In this document: one piece after another, positions 17,321 to 25,821 of the stretch
Position numbering within the stretch: position 1 is the stretch's first letter
How the letters are laid out: every line of letters begins with the position of its first letter
Source: Mycolicibacterium tusciae
GTDB taxonomy: Bacteria > Actinomycetota > Actinomycetes > Mycobacteriales > Mycobacteriaceae
NCBI RefSeq assembly: GCF_002086795.1
Contig: NZ_MVIM01000013.1
Coordinates: forward strand, 1 to 64,000
Direction of reading: 5' to 3'
Length of the DNA stretch: 64,000 bases
The notes under the pieces: model-generated
What the model saw: the letters and a program-made list of their open reading frames with translations, nothing else
What the model was told of the DNA's origin: nothing
Database searches by the model: none
Position numbers and translations under genes: made by a program

Positions 17321-19077
17321 CAGTCGAATCGGAACAGCGCGTATTGCGCGAGGTCATCATCGACCAGCTGGACATCGGCGAAACCCGTGCCTACCGGATG
17401 TGGTTGCCGCCGTTGTCGGATCCGACTCCGGTGAACGAGCTCATCGAACGCGATCATCAGTGGCAGCCGCTGCGATTCGGCTTGGGAATCATGGACGAAC
17501 CGCGACGGCACCGCCAGGAGGTTTGGGGCGTCGACGTCTCAGCGGCCGGCGGCAACATCGCCGTGGGAGGCGCACCGCAGACGGGCAAGTCCACGTTCCT
17601 GCAGACACTCGTGCTCTCCGCGGCGGCCACGCATACTCCGCGCCAGGTGCAGTTCTATTGCATCGACCTCGGCGGCGGCGGTCTGATGTACCTCGAGGAT
17701 CTGCCGCACGTCGGCGGTGTGGCGACGCGATCGGAACCGGACAAAGTGAACCGTGTCGTCGCCGAAATGAAAGCTGTTCTGCGTCAACGAGAGGCGCTGT
17801 TCAAGCAGCTGCGCGTGGGGTCCATGGCGGCCTACCGGCAAATGCGTGAAGATCCCAACCACCCCGCCGCCGTCGACCCGTTCGGCGACGTGTTCATGGT
17901 CATCGACGGATGGCCGGCGTTCGTCGCGGAGTTCCCCGATCTCGAGCCGACGGTCCAGGATCTGGCCGGGCAGGGTTTGCAGTTCGGCGTGCACACGGTG
18001 ATTTCCACACCGCGCTGGACCGAGCTGAAGTCACGGATCCGCGACTACCTCGGCACCAAGATCGAATTCCGGCTCGGCGACGTGAACGAGACCCAGATCG
18101 ACCGCATCACCCGCGAGATCCCGCAGAACCGGCCGGGTCGCGCGATCTCGCTGGAGAAGCACCATTTGATGATGGGCGTCCCCCGGCTCGACGGTGCGCA
18201 CAGCGCCGACGAGTTGGTCTCGGCGATGTCGAACGCGGTGGAGTCCATCAGCGCGCAGCACACCGAGCAGGCCCCGAAGGTGCGGGTGCTGCCGGAGCGC
18301 ATCTATCTGCGCGAGCTGGATCCGAACCCGCCCGGACCCGACAGCGACTACCGCACGCGGTGGACGGTGCCGCTCGGCGTGCGCGAGGCCGACCTGTCGG
18401 TCGCGTACAACCAAATGCATCTGACGCCGCACCTGCTGATCTTCGGGGCGCCGAAATCCGGCAAGACCCGGATCGCGCATGCGGTGGCGCAGGCCATCTG
18501 CGAGCGCAACGATCCGTCGCAGGTGCGGTTCATGCTGGCCGATTTCCGGTCGGGGCTGCTCGACGCGGTGCCGGAGAGTCATCTGCTGGACGCCGGGGCG
18601 GTCAACCGCAACAGCACGACGCTGGACGAGGCCATCAAGGCGCTCGCCTTCAACCTGAAGCAACGGCTGCCACCGCCGGACCTCACCACCGCTCAACTTC
18701 GGGCGAAATCGTGGTGGAGGGGGCCCGACGTGGTGCTGCTGGTCGATGACTGGCACATGATCGTCGCCGCGAGCGGTGTCGTGCCGCCCATGGCGCCGCT
18801 GTTCCCGTTGCTGCCTGCGGCCGCGGATATCGGCCTGCACATCATCGTGACGTGCCAGATGAGCCAGGCGCATCGGGCCACGATGGACAAGTTCGTGGGT
18901 GCCGCCTATGGCGCCGGTACCCCCACGCTGTTCCTCTCCGGGGAGAAGGTGGACTTCCCCTCACGCGAGATCAAGGTGCAGCGGCGGCCTCCTGGCCAGG
19001 CGTTTTTGGTCTCCCCGGATGCCAAAGAGGTCATCCAGGCGGCCTACGTGGATCCCCCCGAAGAAGAAGTGTTCTGA
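17317..19077 (+). CDS. eccCb1: EccCb1, substrate-binding FtsK/SpoIIIE ATPase of ESX-1
   Basis: A 586-residue soluble partner of EccCa1 (M. tuberculosis 591). It holds two ATPase domains: the first with GGAPQTGKSTF (~85-95), the second with FGAPKSGKTRI (~377-387) and LLVDDWHMIV. The C-terminal ATPase domain binds the EsxB C-terminal signal in the known systems. ATG start overlaps the eccCa1 stop. The gene ends 167 bp before PE35. Confidence 0.95.
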   Translation: MTVESEQRVLREVIIDQLDIGETRAYRMWLPPLSDPTPVNELIERDHQWQPLRFGLGIMDEPRRHRQEVWGVDVSAAGGNIAVGGAPQTGKSTFLQTLVLSAAATHTPRQVQFYCIDLGGGGLMYLEDLPHVGGVATRSEPDKVNRVVAEMKAVLRQREALFKQLRVGSMAAYRQMREDPNHPAAVDPFGDVFMVIDGWPAFVAEFPDLEPTVQDLAGQGLQFGVHTVISTPRWTELKSRIRDYLGTKIEFRLGDVNETQIDRITREIPQNRPGRAISLEKHHLMMGVPRLDGAHSADELVSAMSNAVESISAQHTEQAPKVRVLPERIYLRELDPNPPGPDSDYRTRWTVPLGVREADLSVAYNQMHLTPHLLIFGAPKSGKTRIAHAVAQAICERNDPSQVRFMLADFRSGLLDAVPESHLLDAGAVNRNSTTLDEAIKALAFNLKQRLPPPDLTTAQLRAKSWWRGPDVVLLVDDWHMIVAASGVVPPMAPLFPLLPAAADIGLHIIVTCQMSQAHRATMDKFVGAAYGAGTPTLFLSGEKVDFPSREIKVQRRPPGQAFLVSPDAKEVIQAAYVDPPEEEVF

Positions 19078-19244
19078 GCACCCCTTGAACGCGGTTAGTA
19101 TTGATCGGAGACGTCCTAGCAAACATGGATTCGAGTGGCCAGCGACGGTGTCGGGGGAAGATTCCAGACGCACTAGGCTATGCAGCTAGGCCCTTTCATA
19201 AATGAATAACCAGGCAATTCATCTATATGTGAGGAGTGGCGCAA
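19078..19244 (+). promoter_or_regulatory. AT-richer leader before PE35, candidate internal promoter
   Basis: Line 19201-19260 is about 43% GC by my count against ~65% in the neighbouring genes. TATAT at 19224-19228 could be part of a -10 element, and GAGGAG at 19231-19236 is the PE35 ribosome site. This suggests separate transcription of the PE35-PPE68-esxB-esxA group. Confidence 0.45.
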
Positions 19245-19538
19245 ATGCAACCCATGGAGCATAATCCGGGAGCTGTCGGAATCGGCACACAGGTAGTCGC
19301 AAACGGCGTTCGCGGCCTGGCCGCTGGCACTGTCGCATCCGCTGCGGTGACCGCGCTGGTGCCCGCCGGTGCCGACGAGGTCTCCGCTCAGGCGGCCGCG
19401 GTCTTCGCCAAGGAGGGCGTCGAGGCCCTGGCATTGAATACGTTTGCCCAGGAAGAGCTTTCCCGCGCCGGGGCGGCCTACATAGAAATCGCGGGAATCT
19501 ACGAAGCGGTCGACGGCGCCAACGCCGCCAACTTCTGA
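19245..19538 (+). CDS. pe35: PE35, PE-family partner of PPE68
   Basis: A 97-residue PE protein read from ATG 19245 (MQPMEHNPGAVG), matching the start of M. tuberculosis PE35 and placing GAGGAG about eight bases upstream; a GTG nine bases earlier is less likely. LVPAGADEVSAQAA is the conserved PE core, and IYEAVDG near the end supplies the YxxxD type VII export signal. It should form a helical heterodimer with PPE68, chaperoned by EspG1. No long C-terminal repeat domain is present. Confidence 0.93.
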   Translation: MQPMEHNPGAVGIGTQVVANGVRGLAAGTVASAAVTALVPAGADEVSAQAAAVFAKEGVEALALNTFAQEELSRAGAAYIEIAGIYEAVDGANAANF

Positions 19539-19579
19539 TAACTCGCTGACCGACTTCCTAGGCGAGGAACCAATATCTG

Positions 19580-20857
19580 ATGGAGTGGCATGGAATGCCG
19601 CCGGAGGTGAACACTGCGCGGCTGATGCTGGGTGCCGGACCGGCACCCATGCTGCAAGCTGCCGCGGGGTGGGAAGCCCTGGCGATATCCCTCGAGACTC
19701 AGGCCGATGAACTGGCCGCGAGTCTGGCTGCCCTGACATCGGTATGGAGTGGTTCCGCGAGTGAGAAGGCCGTCTCCTCGACCATGCCGATGGTCACCTG
19801 GCTGAGGACGGTGTCCGCGCAGGCGATGAAACGTGCGATGCAGGCCATCGCGCAGGCCAACGCTTACACCGCAGCGATGGCGACCACGCCCCCGCTGGCG
19901 GAGATCGAGCAGAACCACGTCACACACGCGGTGCTGGAGGCGACCAACTTCTTCTGGGTCAACACCATCCCGATCGCATTGAACGAGATCGACTACTTCG
20001 TGCGGATGTGGAACCAGGCCGCCGGGGCGATGGACGTCTACCAGACCGAGACCCTGCTGAACCTGATGTTCGAGATCATCGCGCCGCCCAAGCCGATCGT
20101 GGTGCCCGGTGTCGGCGAGAGTGGCGCGGCCGCGGCGCTGGCATCGGCGGCGGCCATGGCGCCTGCGGCCGCCATTCGGAATGCGGCGATCGCGCAGGTC
20201 AGTGCCGTGTCGAAGATGGAGTCCGTACGGCTCAATGCGGGCAATGCGGTATCGGAGGCCCACATGGCCGCCCAGCGTGCCGAAGGTCAGGCGCAGAAGG
20301 CCGACAACGCGGCGCCGCAGGCCCAGCAGATGCAGCAGGGCATGCAGATGGGCATGCAGATGGCGTCGCAACTCGGATCGACCCTCGGTCAGATACCGCA
20401 GCAGGCCAGCCAGATGGTGATGCAGCCGATGCAACAGCTGACACAGCCGCTGCAGCAGGTGACGTCGATGTTCAGCCAGCTGGGCAGCATGGGCGGCGAT
20501 AAGGCCCAGATCGGTCTGATCGGCGCCAGCCCGCTGTCCAACCATCCGTTGGCGGGCGGCTCGGGCGCCGGCTCGGGGGCCGGGCTGGTGCGCGCGGCGT
20601 CGCTCCCGGGCGCGGGCGGCACCGCACCGCGAACCCCGTTGTTGGCCAACCTGATCGGCGAGACCAAGCCGCTGGTTCCCGCCGGTGCCGCCGCGGGTGG
20701 CGGCGGTATGGGCTTGGCTCCGGTCGGCGCGGGCGGCGGTGGGGCACCGATGCACGGGATGGGCCAACGCGGGACGAGCGGCGGTGCCAAGACAGGGCTG
20801 ACGGCGCCGCGCGTGCTGCCGCAGGATTTGGGCGAAGACGAGGACGACGACTGGTGA
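19580..20857 (+). CDS. ppe68: PPE68, PPE-family protein of ESX-1
   Basis: A 425-residue PPE protein (M. tuberculosis 368). It opens MEWHGMPPEVNTARLM with the PPE motif, followed by AGAGPAPML-like sequence, the WSG turn and the ATNFFWVNTIPIALNE segment recognised by EspG. The C half is rich in Gln, Met, Gly and Ala (QQMQQGMQMGMQMASQ-type repeats) and is longer than in M. tuberculosis. It ends in an acidic EDEDDDW tail as in M. tuberculosis. It pairs with PE35 and lies just upstream of esxBA. Confidence 0.93.
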   Translation: MEWHGMPPEVNTARLMLGAGPAPMLQAAAGWEALAISLETQADELAASLAALTSVWSGSASEKAVSSTMPMVTWLRTVSAQAMKRAMQAIAQANAYTAAMATTPPLAEIEQNHVTHAVLEATNFFWVNTIPIALNEIDYFVRMWNQAAGAMDVYQTETLLNLMFEIIAPPKPIVVPGVGESGAAAALASAAAMAPAAAIRNAAIAQVSAVSKMESVRLNAGNAVSEAHMAAQRAEGQAQKADNAAPQAQQMQQGMQMGMQMASQLGSTLGQIPQQASQMVMQPMQQLTQPLQQVTSMFSQLGSMGGDKAQIGLIGASPLSNHPLAGGSGAGSGAGLVRAASLPGAGGTAPRTPLLANLIGETKPLVPAGAAAGGGGMGLAPVGAGGGGAPMHGMGQRGTSGGAKTGLTAPRVLPQDLGEDEDDDW

Positions 20858-20876
20858 GCGTCCCACTACAGACTTC

Positions 20877-20892
20877 CCGGCCAACAGGCCGG
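20877..20892 (+). promoter_or_regulatory. Hairpin in the PPE68-esxB gap
   Basis: CCGGCC (20877-20882) and GGCCGG (20887-20892) pair perfectly around AACA in an 88-bp gap. It may be a processing, attenuation or stability element that lets esxBA transcript level differ from PPE68. Confidence 0.45.
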
Positions 20893-20945
20893 AAAGACTC
20901 GCCATCACATGGTGAGGACACAGGAAGAGAGAAAGAGTATCCAGC

Positions 20946-21251
20946 ATGGCAATGAATACAGACGTTGCTGTCCTCGCCAAGGAGGCAGCGAATTTCGAAC
21001 GGATCTCGGGTGAGCTCACCGGCATCATCGGGCAGGTCGAGGCAACCGCGGGCGCACTTGCAACTCAGATGGTCGGTCAAGCCGGCACCGCGGCCCAGCA
21101 GGCGCTGATCCGCTTCCAGGAGGCCGCCGCACAGCAGACGAAGCAGCTCGACGACATCTCGGCCAATATCCACACCAGCGGCGTCGATTACACGGCGACC
21201 GACGATGACCAGGCCAGCGCGCTCAATTCGGCGTTGAACATCAACTTCTAG
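20946..21251 (+). CDS. esxB: EsxB (CFP-10), secreted WXG100-family protein
   Basis: A 101-residue helical hairpin protein that forms a 1:1 heterodimer with EsxA. NFERISGELTGIIGQVE and the C-terminal DYTATDDDQ, with the YxxxD export signal read by EccCb1, match CFP-10. The WXG turn reads Q-M-V-G-Q-A-G here, so the tryptophan is replaced by methionine while the glycine remains. Length and context leave no doubt about identity. It is followed by esxA after 28 bp. Confidence 0.96.
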   Translation: MAMNTDVAVLAKEAANFERISGELTGIIGQVEATAGALATQMVGQAGTAAQQALIRFQEAAAQQTKQLDDISANIHTSGVDYTATDDDQASALNSALNINF

Positions 21252-21279
21252 ACCCACTCGACTAAACAGGGAGAAATCA

Positions 21280-21564
21280 ATGACTGAACAGGTATGGAAT
21301 TTCGCGGGGATCGAGGGCGGCGCCGGCGAGATCGGCTCGGCCGTCCAGCGCACCGACAATCTGCTCGACGAGGGCAAGGCCTCGCTCACGGCGCTGGCCT
21401 CCGTGTGGGGTGGCACCGGCTCGGATGCCTACCAGGCCGTCCAGATGCGTTGGGACTCCGCGTCGGCGGAACTCAACGCCGCCCTGCTGAATCTTGCGCA
21501 CACCATCGGTAACGCCGGCCAGACGATGGCGGACACCGAACGGGCCGTCACCGGAAAGTTCTGA
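21280..21564 (+). CDS. esxA: EsxA (ESAT-6), secreted WXG100-family protein
   Basis: A 94-residue protein with MTEQVWNFAGIEGGAGEIGS and a classic WGG turn (SVWGGTGSDAYQ). It is the partner of EsxB and the main ESX-1 substrate; in pathogens it is linked to phagosomal membrane damage, and in M. smegmatis ESX-1 affects conjugal DNA transfer. GGGAG precedes the ATG. A very strong hairpin starts nine bases after its stop. Confidence 0.97.
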   Translation: MTEQVWNFAGIEGGAGEIGSAVQRTDNLLDEGKASLTALASVWGGTGSDAYQAVQMRWDSASAELNAALLNLAHTIGNAGQTMADTERAVTGKF

Positions 21565-21573
21565 TCGTTCGAC

Positions 21574-21627
21574 GACGCGCACAGGTGGGCGGTTCTGCCC
21601 AGGCAGATTCCGCCCACCGAGCGCGTC
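21574..21627 (+). terminator. Long hairpin between esxA and espI (terminator or attenuator)
   Basis: GACGCGC (21574-21580) pairs with GCGCGTC (21621-21627), GGTGGGCGG (21584-21592) with CCGCCCACC (21610-21618), and the loop itself holds CTGCC/GGCAG (21595-21599 with 21602-21606). The total is about 21 base pairs with small bulges. No T run follows. It probably limits read-through from esxBA into espI-eccD1. Confidence 0.75.
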
Positions 21628-21653
21628 TCGATTCCTAGCAATGAGAGGTACTC

Positions 21654-23042
21654 ATGTCGGCAGACTATGACCGGCTTTTCCACGCTTCAGGGTCCTCGGT
21701 GGACGCTATGCCGACAGCCGACGACTCGGATCGCGACGTCGCCGCCACCGGGCCGGCGCCCGCCAACGGCCCCGGCCGTAGCGAAGTTACGCCGCCGGCG
21801 ATGCCCGTCGATCCGAACAAGACTCAGGCCGCCGCCGCGCCGGCCCCGCGCCAGACCGAGGTGACGACGCAGATGCCGGCTACGCGCGCGCCCGCGCCGC
21901 AACGCCAGCAGCCGAACGGGATGATGCGGACTCCCAAGGCCAACGGCCCGGCAGGTGCCCGCTTCGAACAACAGCGGCCGCCGCCCATGCCTGCGCCACG
22001 GCCGGCACCTACGCCCGCGCCCTCGCAGCACTTCGCTGAAAGCCAGTCCGAGATGGATTTGGTGCGTCGCGTCGGCCAGCCCGCGCAGACGTCGGCGGCG
22101 ACGATCGGCAACCATCGCGCCATCGACGCGCTGTCGCACGTCGGCGTGAAGTCGGCGGTGAAGATGCCTTCGCAGCGCGGCTGGCGGCATCTGCTGTACA
22201 TGCTGACGCGTATCAATCTCGGGTTGTCGCCCGACGAGCTCTACGAGATGGATCTGCATACCCGGATCCGCCGAAATGCGCGCGACTCATACCAGATTGG
22301 CGTCTTCGGGCTGAAAGGCGGTGTCGGCAAGACCGCCATCACCGTCTCGCTGGGTTCTGCACTGAGCAAGGTGCGCGGCGACCGGATCCTGGCCATCGAC
22401 GCGGACCCGGACGGCGGCAACCTCGCCGATCGGGCGGGACGGCAGTCGGCGGCGACGATCGCAGATCTGCTGTCGGACAAGGAACTCGCGCGGTACAACG
22501 ACATTCGCGCGTACACGAGCATGAACGGCTCGAACCTCGAGGTCCTGTCGTCCGACGATTACAGCGCCGCGCGTCGCGAGTTCAACGACGAGGACTGGAA
22601 GGACGCGACGACCATCGTGTCGCGTTACTACAACCTGGTGCTGGCTGACTGCGGGGCCGGGCTGTTCCAGCCCGCCGCTCGCGGGGTGCTGTCGACGGTT
22701 TCCGGCCTCGTGATCGTGGCGAGCGCGTCGATCGACGGTGCACGCCAGGCCGCGATCACCATGGACTGGTTGCGGCAGAACGGGTATCAGGATCTGCTGG
22801 GCCGCTCGTGCGTGGTGATCAACCACGTCGTGCCGGGCAAGCCGAACATCGACATCGAGGATCTGGTGCAGCAGTTCGAGCGCCATGTCCCGCCGGGGCG
22901 AGTCATTGTGCTGCCGTATGACAAGCACATCGCGGCCGGCACCGAGATTCAGCTCGACCTGCTCGGTAAGGACTTCCGGCGCCGGGTCATCGAGTTGGCC
23001 GCGGCTTTGTCCGACGACTTCGACAGGCTCGAACGGCGTTGA
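21654..23042 (+). CDS. espI: EspI, MinD/ParA-like ATPase of ESX-1
   Basis: A 462-residue protein starting MSADYDRLFH. The N-terminal ~170 residues are Pro/Ala-rich and much shorter than in M. tuberculosis EspI (666 residues in all). The C-terminal part is well conserved: QRGWRHLLYMLTRINLGLSP, then GLKGGVGKTAIT (Walker A, ~219-230), ILAIDADPDGGNLADR and NHVVPGKPNIDIEDL. EspI is cytosolic and in M. tuberculosis down-regulates ESX-1 secretion when ATP is low. A TTGA overlap joins it to eccD1. Confidence 0.94.
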   Translation: MSADYDRLFHASGSSVDAMPTADDSDRDVAATGPAPANGPGRSEVTPPAMPVDPNKTQAAAAPAPRQTEVTTQMPATRAPAPQRQQPNGMMRTPKANGPAGARFEQQRPPPMPAPRPAPTPAPSQHFAESQSEMDLVRRVGQPAQTSAATIGNHRAIDALSHVGVKSAVKMPSQRGWRHLLYMLTRINLGLSPDELYEMDLHTRIRRNARDSYQIGVFGLKGGVGKTAITVSLGSALSKVRGDRILAIDADPDGGNLADRAGRQSAATIADLLSDKELARYNDIRAYTSMNGSNLEVLSSDDYSAARREFNDEDWKDATTIVSRYYNLVLADCGAGLFQPAARGVLSTVSGLVIVASASIDGARQAAITMDWLRQNGYQDLLGRSCVVINHVVPGKPNIDIEDLVQQFERHVPPGRVIVLPYDKHIAAGTEIQLDLLGKDFRRRVIELAAALSDDFDRLERR

Positions 23043-24562
23043 CCTCCACCGCCGCCGCAGCACCGGCGTCGGGTGTGACGCCTGGCCGGCCGTCGACCAC
23101 ACGCGTGACGATCCTGACCGGTCGGCGGATGACCGACCTGGTGCTGCCGGCGTCGGCACCGATCGAAACGTATATCGATGAGACGGTGTCGGTGCTGGCA
23201 GAGCTACTCGAGGACACGCCGAAGGATGTCCTCGCCGGGTTCGACTTCTCGGTGCAGGGGGCGTGGGCGTTCGCACGCCCGGGTGCACCGCCGCTGCGAT
23301 TCAATGAGTCGTTGGATGACGCGGGTGTGGTCGACGGGTCCCTGCTGACGTTGGTTTCCGTCAGCCGGACCGAGCGTTATCGGCCCCTGGTCGAGGACGT
23401 GATCGACGCGATCGCGGTGCTCGACGAGTCCCCGGAGTTCGATCGCTCCGCATTGAATCGGTTTGTCGGCCTGGCGATTCCGTTCACCGCGCTGGCAGTA
23501 TCGATGATGTCGTTGGTGGCATGGAGCCGCAGCGGTCACGCCTGGTGGTGGGCAGTGGCGCTGGCCGTCCTCGGCCTGGGACTATTGGGCGGCAGCGTGC
23601 TGGCGACCAACCGCTACCAGAACATCGACATGTCGGAGAGCCTGCTGGTCGCGTCGATACCGGCACTGGCGGCAGCGGCGGCGCTCGCCGTTCCGCTGCC
23701 CAACGGCTACGGCGGGCTCGGCGCGCCGCAAGCCGCGGGTGCGGCCGCGGTGGTGTTGCTGTTGACACTGGCGACCCGAGGTGGACCGCGCAAAAGGGCC
23801 GAGCTGGCTTCGTTTTTGGCGGTCGCGTCCATCGCGGGGACAGCGGCGGCTGTCGCGTTCGGCTATGGATGGCAATACTGGGTGCCCGCAGGCGCAATTG
23901 CGTTCGGCCTGATCGTCGTGACCAACGCGGCCAAGCTGACCGTTGCGGTGGCTCGGATCGCGCTGCCGCCGATCCCCGCACCCGGTGAAACCGTCGGCAG
24001 CGAGGAGCTTCTCGACCCAGTCGCCGCACCCATGGGCGACGAGTCACCGACCTGGCAGGCGATCATCGAGTCCGTGCCGGACTCCGCCGCGCGGCTACAC
24101 GAGCGCAGCCAGTTGGCGACGCGGCTGCTGATCGGATTCGTCACCGCTGGCGCGCTGATCCTGGCGATCGGGGCGATCTCCGTTGTGGTGCAAGGACATT
24201 TCTTCGTCCACAGCATGATCGTGGCGGGGCTCGTCACTTCGATCTGCGGCTTCAGGTCTCGGCTCTACGCCGAACGCTGGTGTGCGTGGGCGTTGTTGGC
24301 GGCGGTTGTCGTGATCCCGACGGGCTTGATGGTGAAGCTGTTGTTGTGGGATCCCGACCGAGCGTGGCTGGTGCTGGTCCTGTACGTGGCGTTGGGAATC
24401 GTCACCCTGATCGTCATTGGGGCGGCCAGCAGCGTGCAGCGGGTGTCGCCGGTGACCAAGCGAATCCTCGAATTGGTCGACGGTGCGGCGATTGCGGCGA
24501 TCATCCCTTTGCTGTTGTGGATCGCCAGCGTGTACGACCTGCTGCGGAATTTGAGATTCTGA
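23039..24562 (+). CDS. eccD1: EccD1, polytopic membrane core of ESX-1
   Basis: A 507-residue protein (M. tuberculosis 511) with an N-terminal ubiquitin-like cytosolic domain (VTILTGRRMTDLVLPAS to LTLVSVSRTERYRPL) and eleven or so membrane helices (from ~residue 140 to the end). NAAKLTVAVARIALPPIP and HFFVHSMIVAGL are conserved. EccD forms the membrane vestibule of the secretion core. The start is probably TTG at 23039, inside the espI stop, which is unusual but matches the M. tuberculosis N-terminus in alignment. Confidence 0.95.
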   Translation: MTSTAAAAPASGVTPGRPSTTRVTILTGRRMTDLVLPASAPIETYIDETVSVLAELLEDTPKDVLAGFDFSVQGAWAFARPGAPPLRFNESLDDAGVVDGSLLTLVSVSRTERYRPLVEDVIDAIAVLDESPEFDRSALNRFVGLAIPFTALAVSMMSLVAWSRSGHAWWWAVALAVLGLGLLGGSVLATNRYQNIDMSESLLVASIPALAAAAALAVPLPNGYGGLGAPQAAGAAAVVLLLTLATRGGPRKRAELASFLAVASIAGTAAAVAFGYGWQYWVPAGAIAFGLIVVTNAAKLTVAVARIALPPIPAPGETVGSEELLDPVAAPMGDESPTWQAIIESVPDSAARLHERSQLATRLLIGFVTAGALILAIGAISVVVQGHFFVHSMIVAGLVTSICGFRSRLYAERWCAWALLAAVVVIPTGLMVKLLLWDPDRAWLVLVLYVALGIVTLIVIGAASSVQRVSPVTKRILELVDGAAIAAIIPLLLWIASVYDLLRNLRF

Positions 24563-24580
24563 TCTCGAGGGGAGGGAGCG

Positions 24581-24889
24581 ATGAGCGGTGAGCTACCGGG
24601 GTTCGATCCCGAGGTGCTGCGCACTGCGACAGCGGCTTTCGGTGATGCGGCGGACGGTCTGAGCCGTATGCGAGCCGACGAGGTCGTCGGCGATGCCGCC
24701 GCGTCGGTCGGGCAGTTGCTCACCGCCGAGTCATGTCGAAGGGCGCAGGAGGGTATCACCGCGGCGGTTACCGCGGCGGTCGAGAGCGTGCGGGAATACA
24801 GCGAAGGCCTGGATGACGCTGTGCGTGCCTATTCTCGTCAGGATCAAGCGGTCGCCGGCGACATCGCCAACGTCGACATCCCGAGCTGA
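24581..24889 (+). CDS. Small EspF/EspJ-like type VII target protein
   Basis: A 102-residue helical DUF2580-like protein (GFDPEVLRTATAAFGDAADG at the start). VRAYSRQDQAVAG carries YxxxD, the type VII export signal. It lies 18 bp after eccD1 in the slot of espJ in M. tuberculosis, but a longer EspJ-like protein is encoded at 31372-32163. It may be an additional EspF-type substrate or chaperone partner. It converges on the lipoprotein gene with two bases between stops. Confidence 0.7.
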   Translation: MSGELPGFDPEVLRTATAAFGDAADGLSRMRADEVVGDAAASVGQLLTAESCRRAQEGITAAVTAAVESVREYSEGLDDAVRAYSRQDQAVAGDIANVDIPS

Positions 24890-24891
24890 CG

Positions 24892-25821
24892 TCACGACAG
24901 GGGCACGCCGGAACTGTCCTTGAATGCTGCGGAAAACGCGTTGTTACCGTCTTCGAATCCCTTTGTGCCGATGTAATTCTGCAGATCGAGGTAGTACGTG
25001 CGCATGGCGGTGTCGGAGAACTTGTTCTCGACCGCGGCGGGTGACATCAGTCGGCCGTCCTCGACATACTTGCTGACGATCGCGGCGTTGGGATCTGCCG
25101 GCACGAGGATGGTCGCGACCCGCACCGCCATTTCGCTGGTTGCCCTACCACTGGATGGTGTCGGGATGTCGCTGTCCGCCAATGCGACCGCACCATACGC
25201 GGCGCCCAACAGTGAACCCGCTGCTCTGAGGGCGGCAACAGACTCATCGCTGTCCGGCGGGGCCGCGGCCGCGGCCTCCTCGTACTGCTCGGCGGCAGCG
25301 TGCGTCGCCGCGACGGCAGTGCGCCCGGCCTCGGGGTCGGCGACGAAGACCGACAACAGAGTTCGCAATGCCAACGGGTCGTCGGCCATCTGGGTGCGGA
25401 GGGAATCGAAGGCGCCCTGACGGCCGCCGACAAGCTGGCCGAGGTGGGGCGCCAGCGCGGTCGCGTAGTCGCGGATCAGCTGCGGATTGAGTTGTGCTGC
25501 GGGGACTTTCGTGAGACCGAGGAACCCGGAGTCCAGCGCCGACAACTCTCCGTGGTTGGAGATGAGGTACTCGACCATCGTTGCGGCGCCTTGGTTCGCC
25601 GCGCCGTCGTCCTCGCCGATCCAGGTGAAGCGCGCCCCGGCAGCCGCGCCGTCGTCATCCCATTCGTACGTGGTCACGTTGTTGAAGACGTCGTCGCCCC
25701 GGTCGCTGGTCAGCACGTTGAGCATCTCCGACGGAGAATCTGGTGGCAGCTCCGGAGTGGAAGTGCCGCAGGCAGACACGGTGACGACAGCTGCTGCGAG
25801 GACGCCGAGGAGCCTGATCAT
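24892..25821 (-). CDS. Lipoprotein at the end of the reverse ESX-1 accessory block
   Basis: From ATG 25821 the protein is 309 residues: MIRLLGVLAAAVVTVSAC gives a signal peptide with a lipobox and acyl-Cys at 18, so it is exported and membrane-anchored. The mature part is mostly helical, with an Ala-rich centre (AAEQYEEAAAAAPPDSDE). I recognise no family. It overlaps the upstream WXG-like gene by four bases, so both are made from one message. Such pairs elsewhere suggest a surface partner of a secreted protein, but that is inference. Confidence 0.7.
   Translation of the reverse strand: MIRLLGVLAAAVVTVSACGTSTPELPPDSPSEMLNVLTSDRGDDVFNNVTTYEWDDDGAAAGARFTWIGEDDGAANQGAATMVEYLISNHGELSALDSGFLGLTKVPAAQLNPQLIRDYATALAPHLGQLVGGRQGAFDSLRTQMADDPLALRTLLSVFVADPEAGRTAVAATHAAAEQYEEAAAAAPPDSDESVAALRAAGSLLGAAYGAVALADSDIPTPSSGRATSEMAVRVATILVPADPNAAIVSKYVEDGRLMSPAAVENKFSDTAMRTYYLDLQNYIGTKGFEDGNNAFSAAFKDSSGVPLS

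Noticed and set aside
19499..21028. Minus-strand frame of 509 codons over PPE68
   Set aside because: Low-complexity mirror of the PPE68 repeats with no domain.
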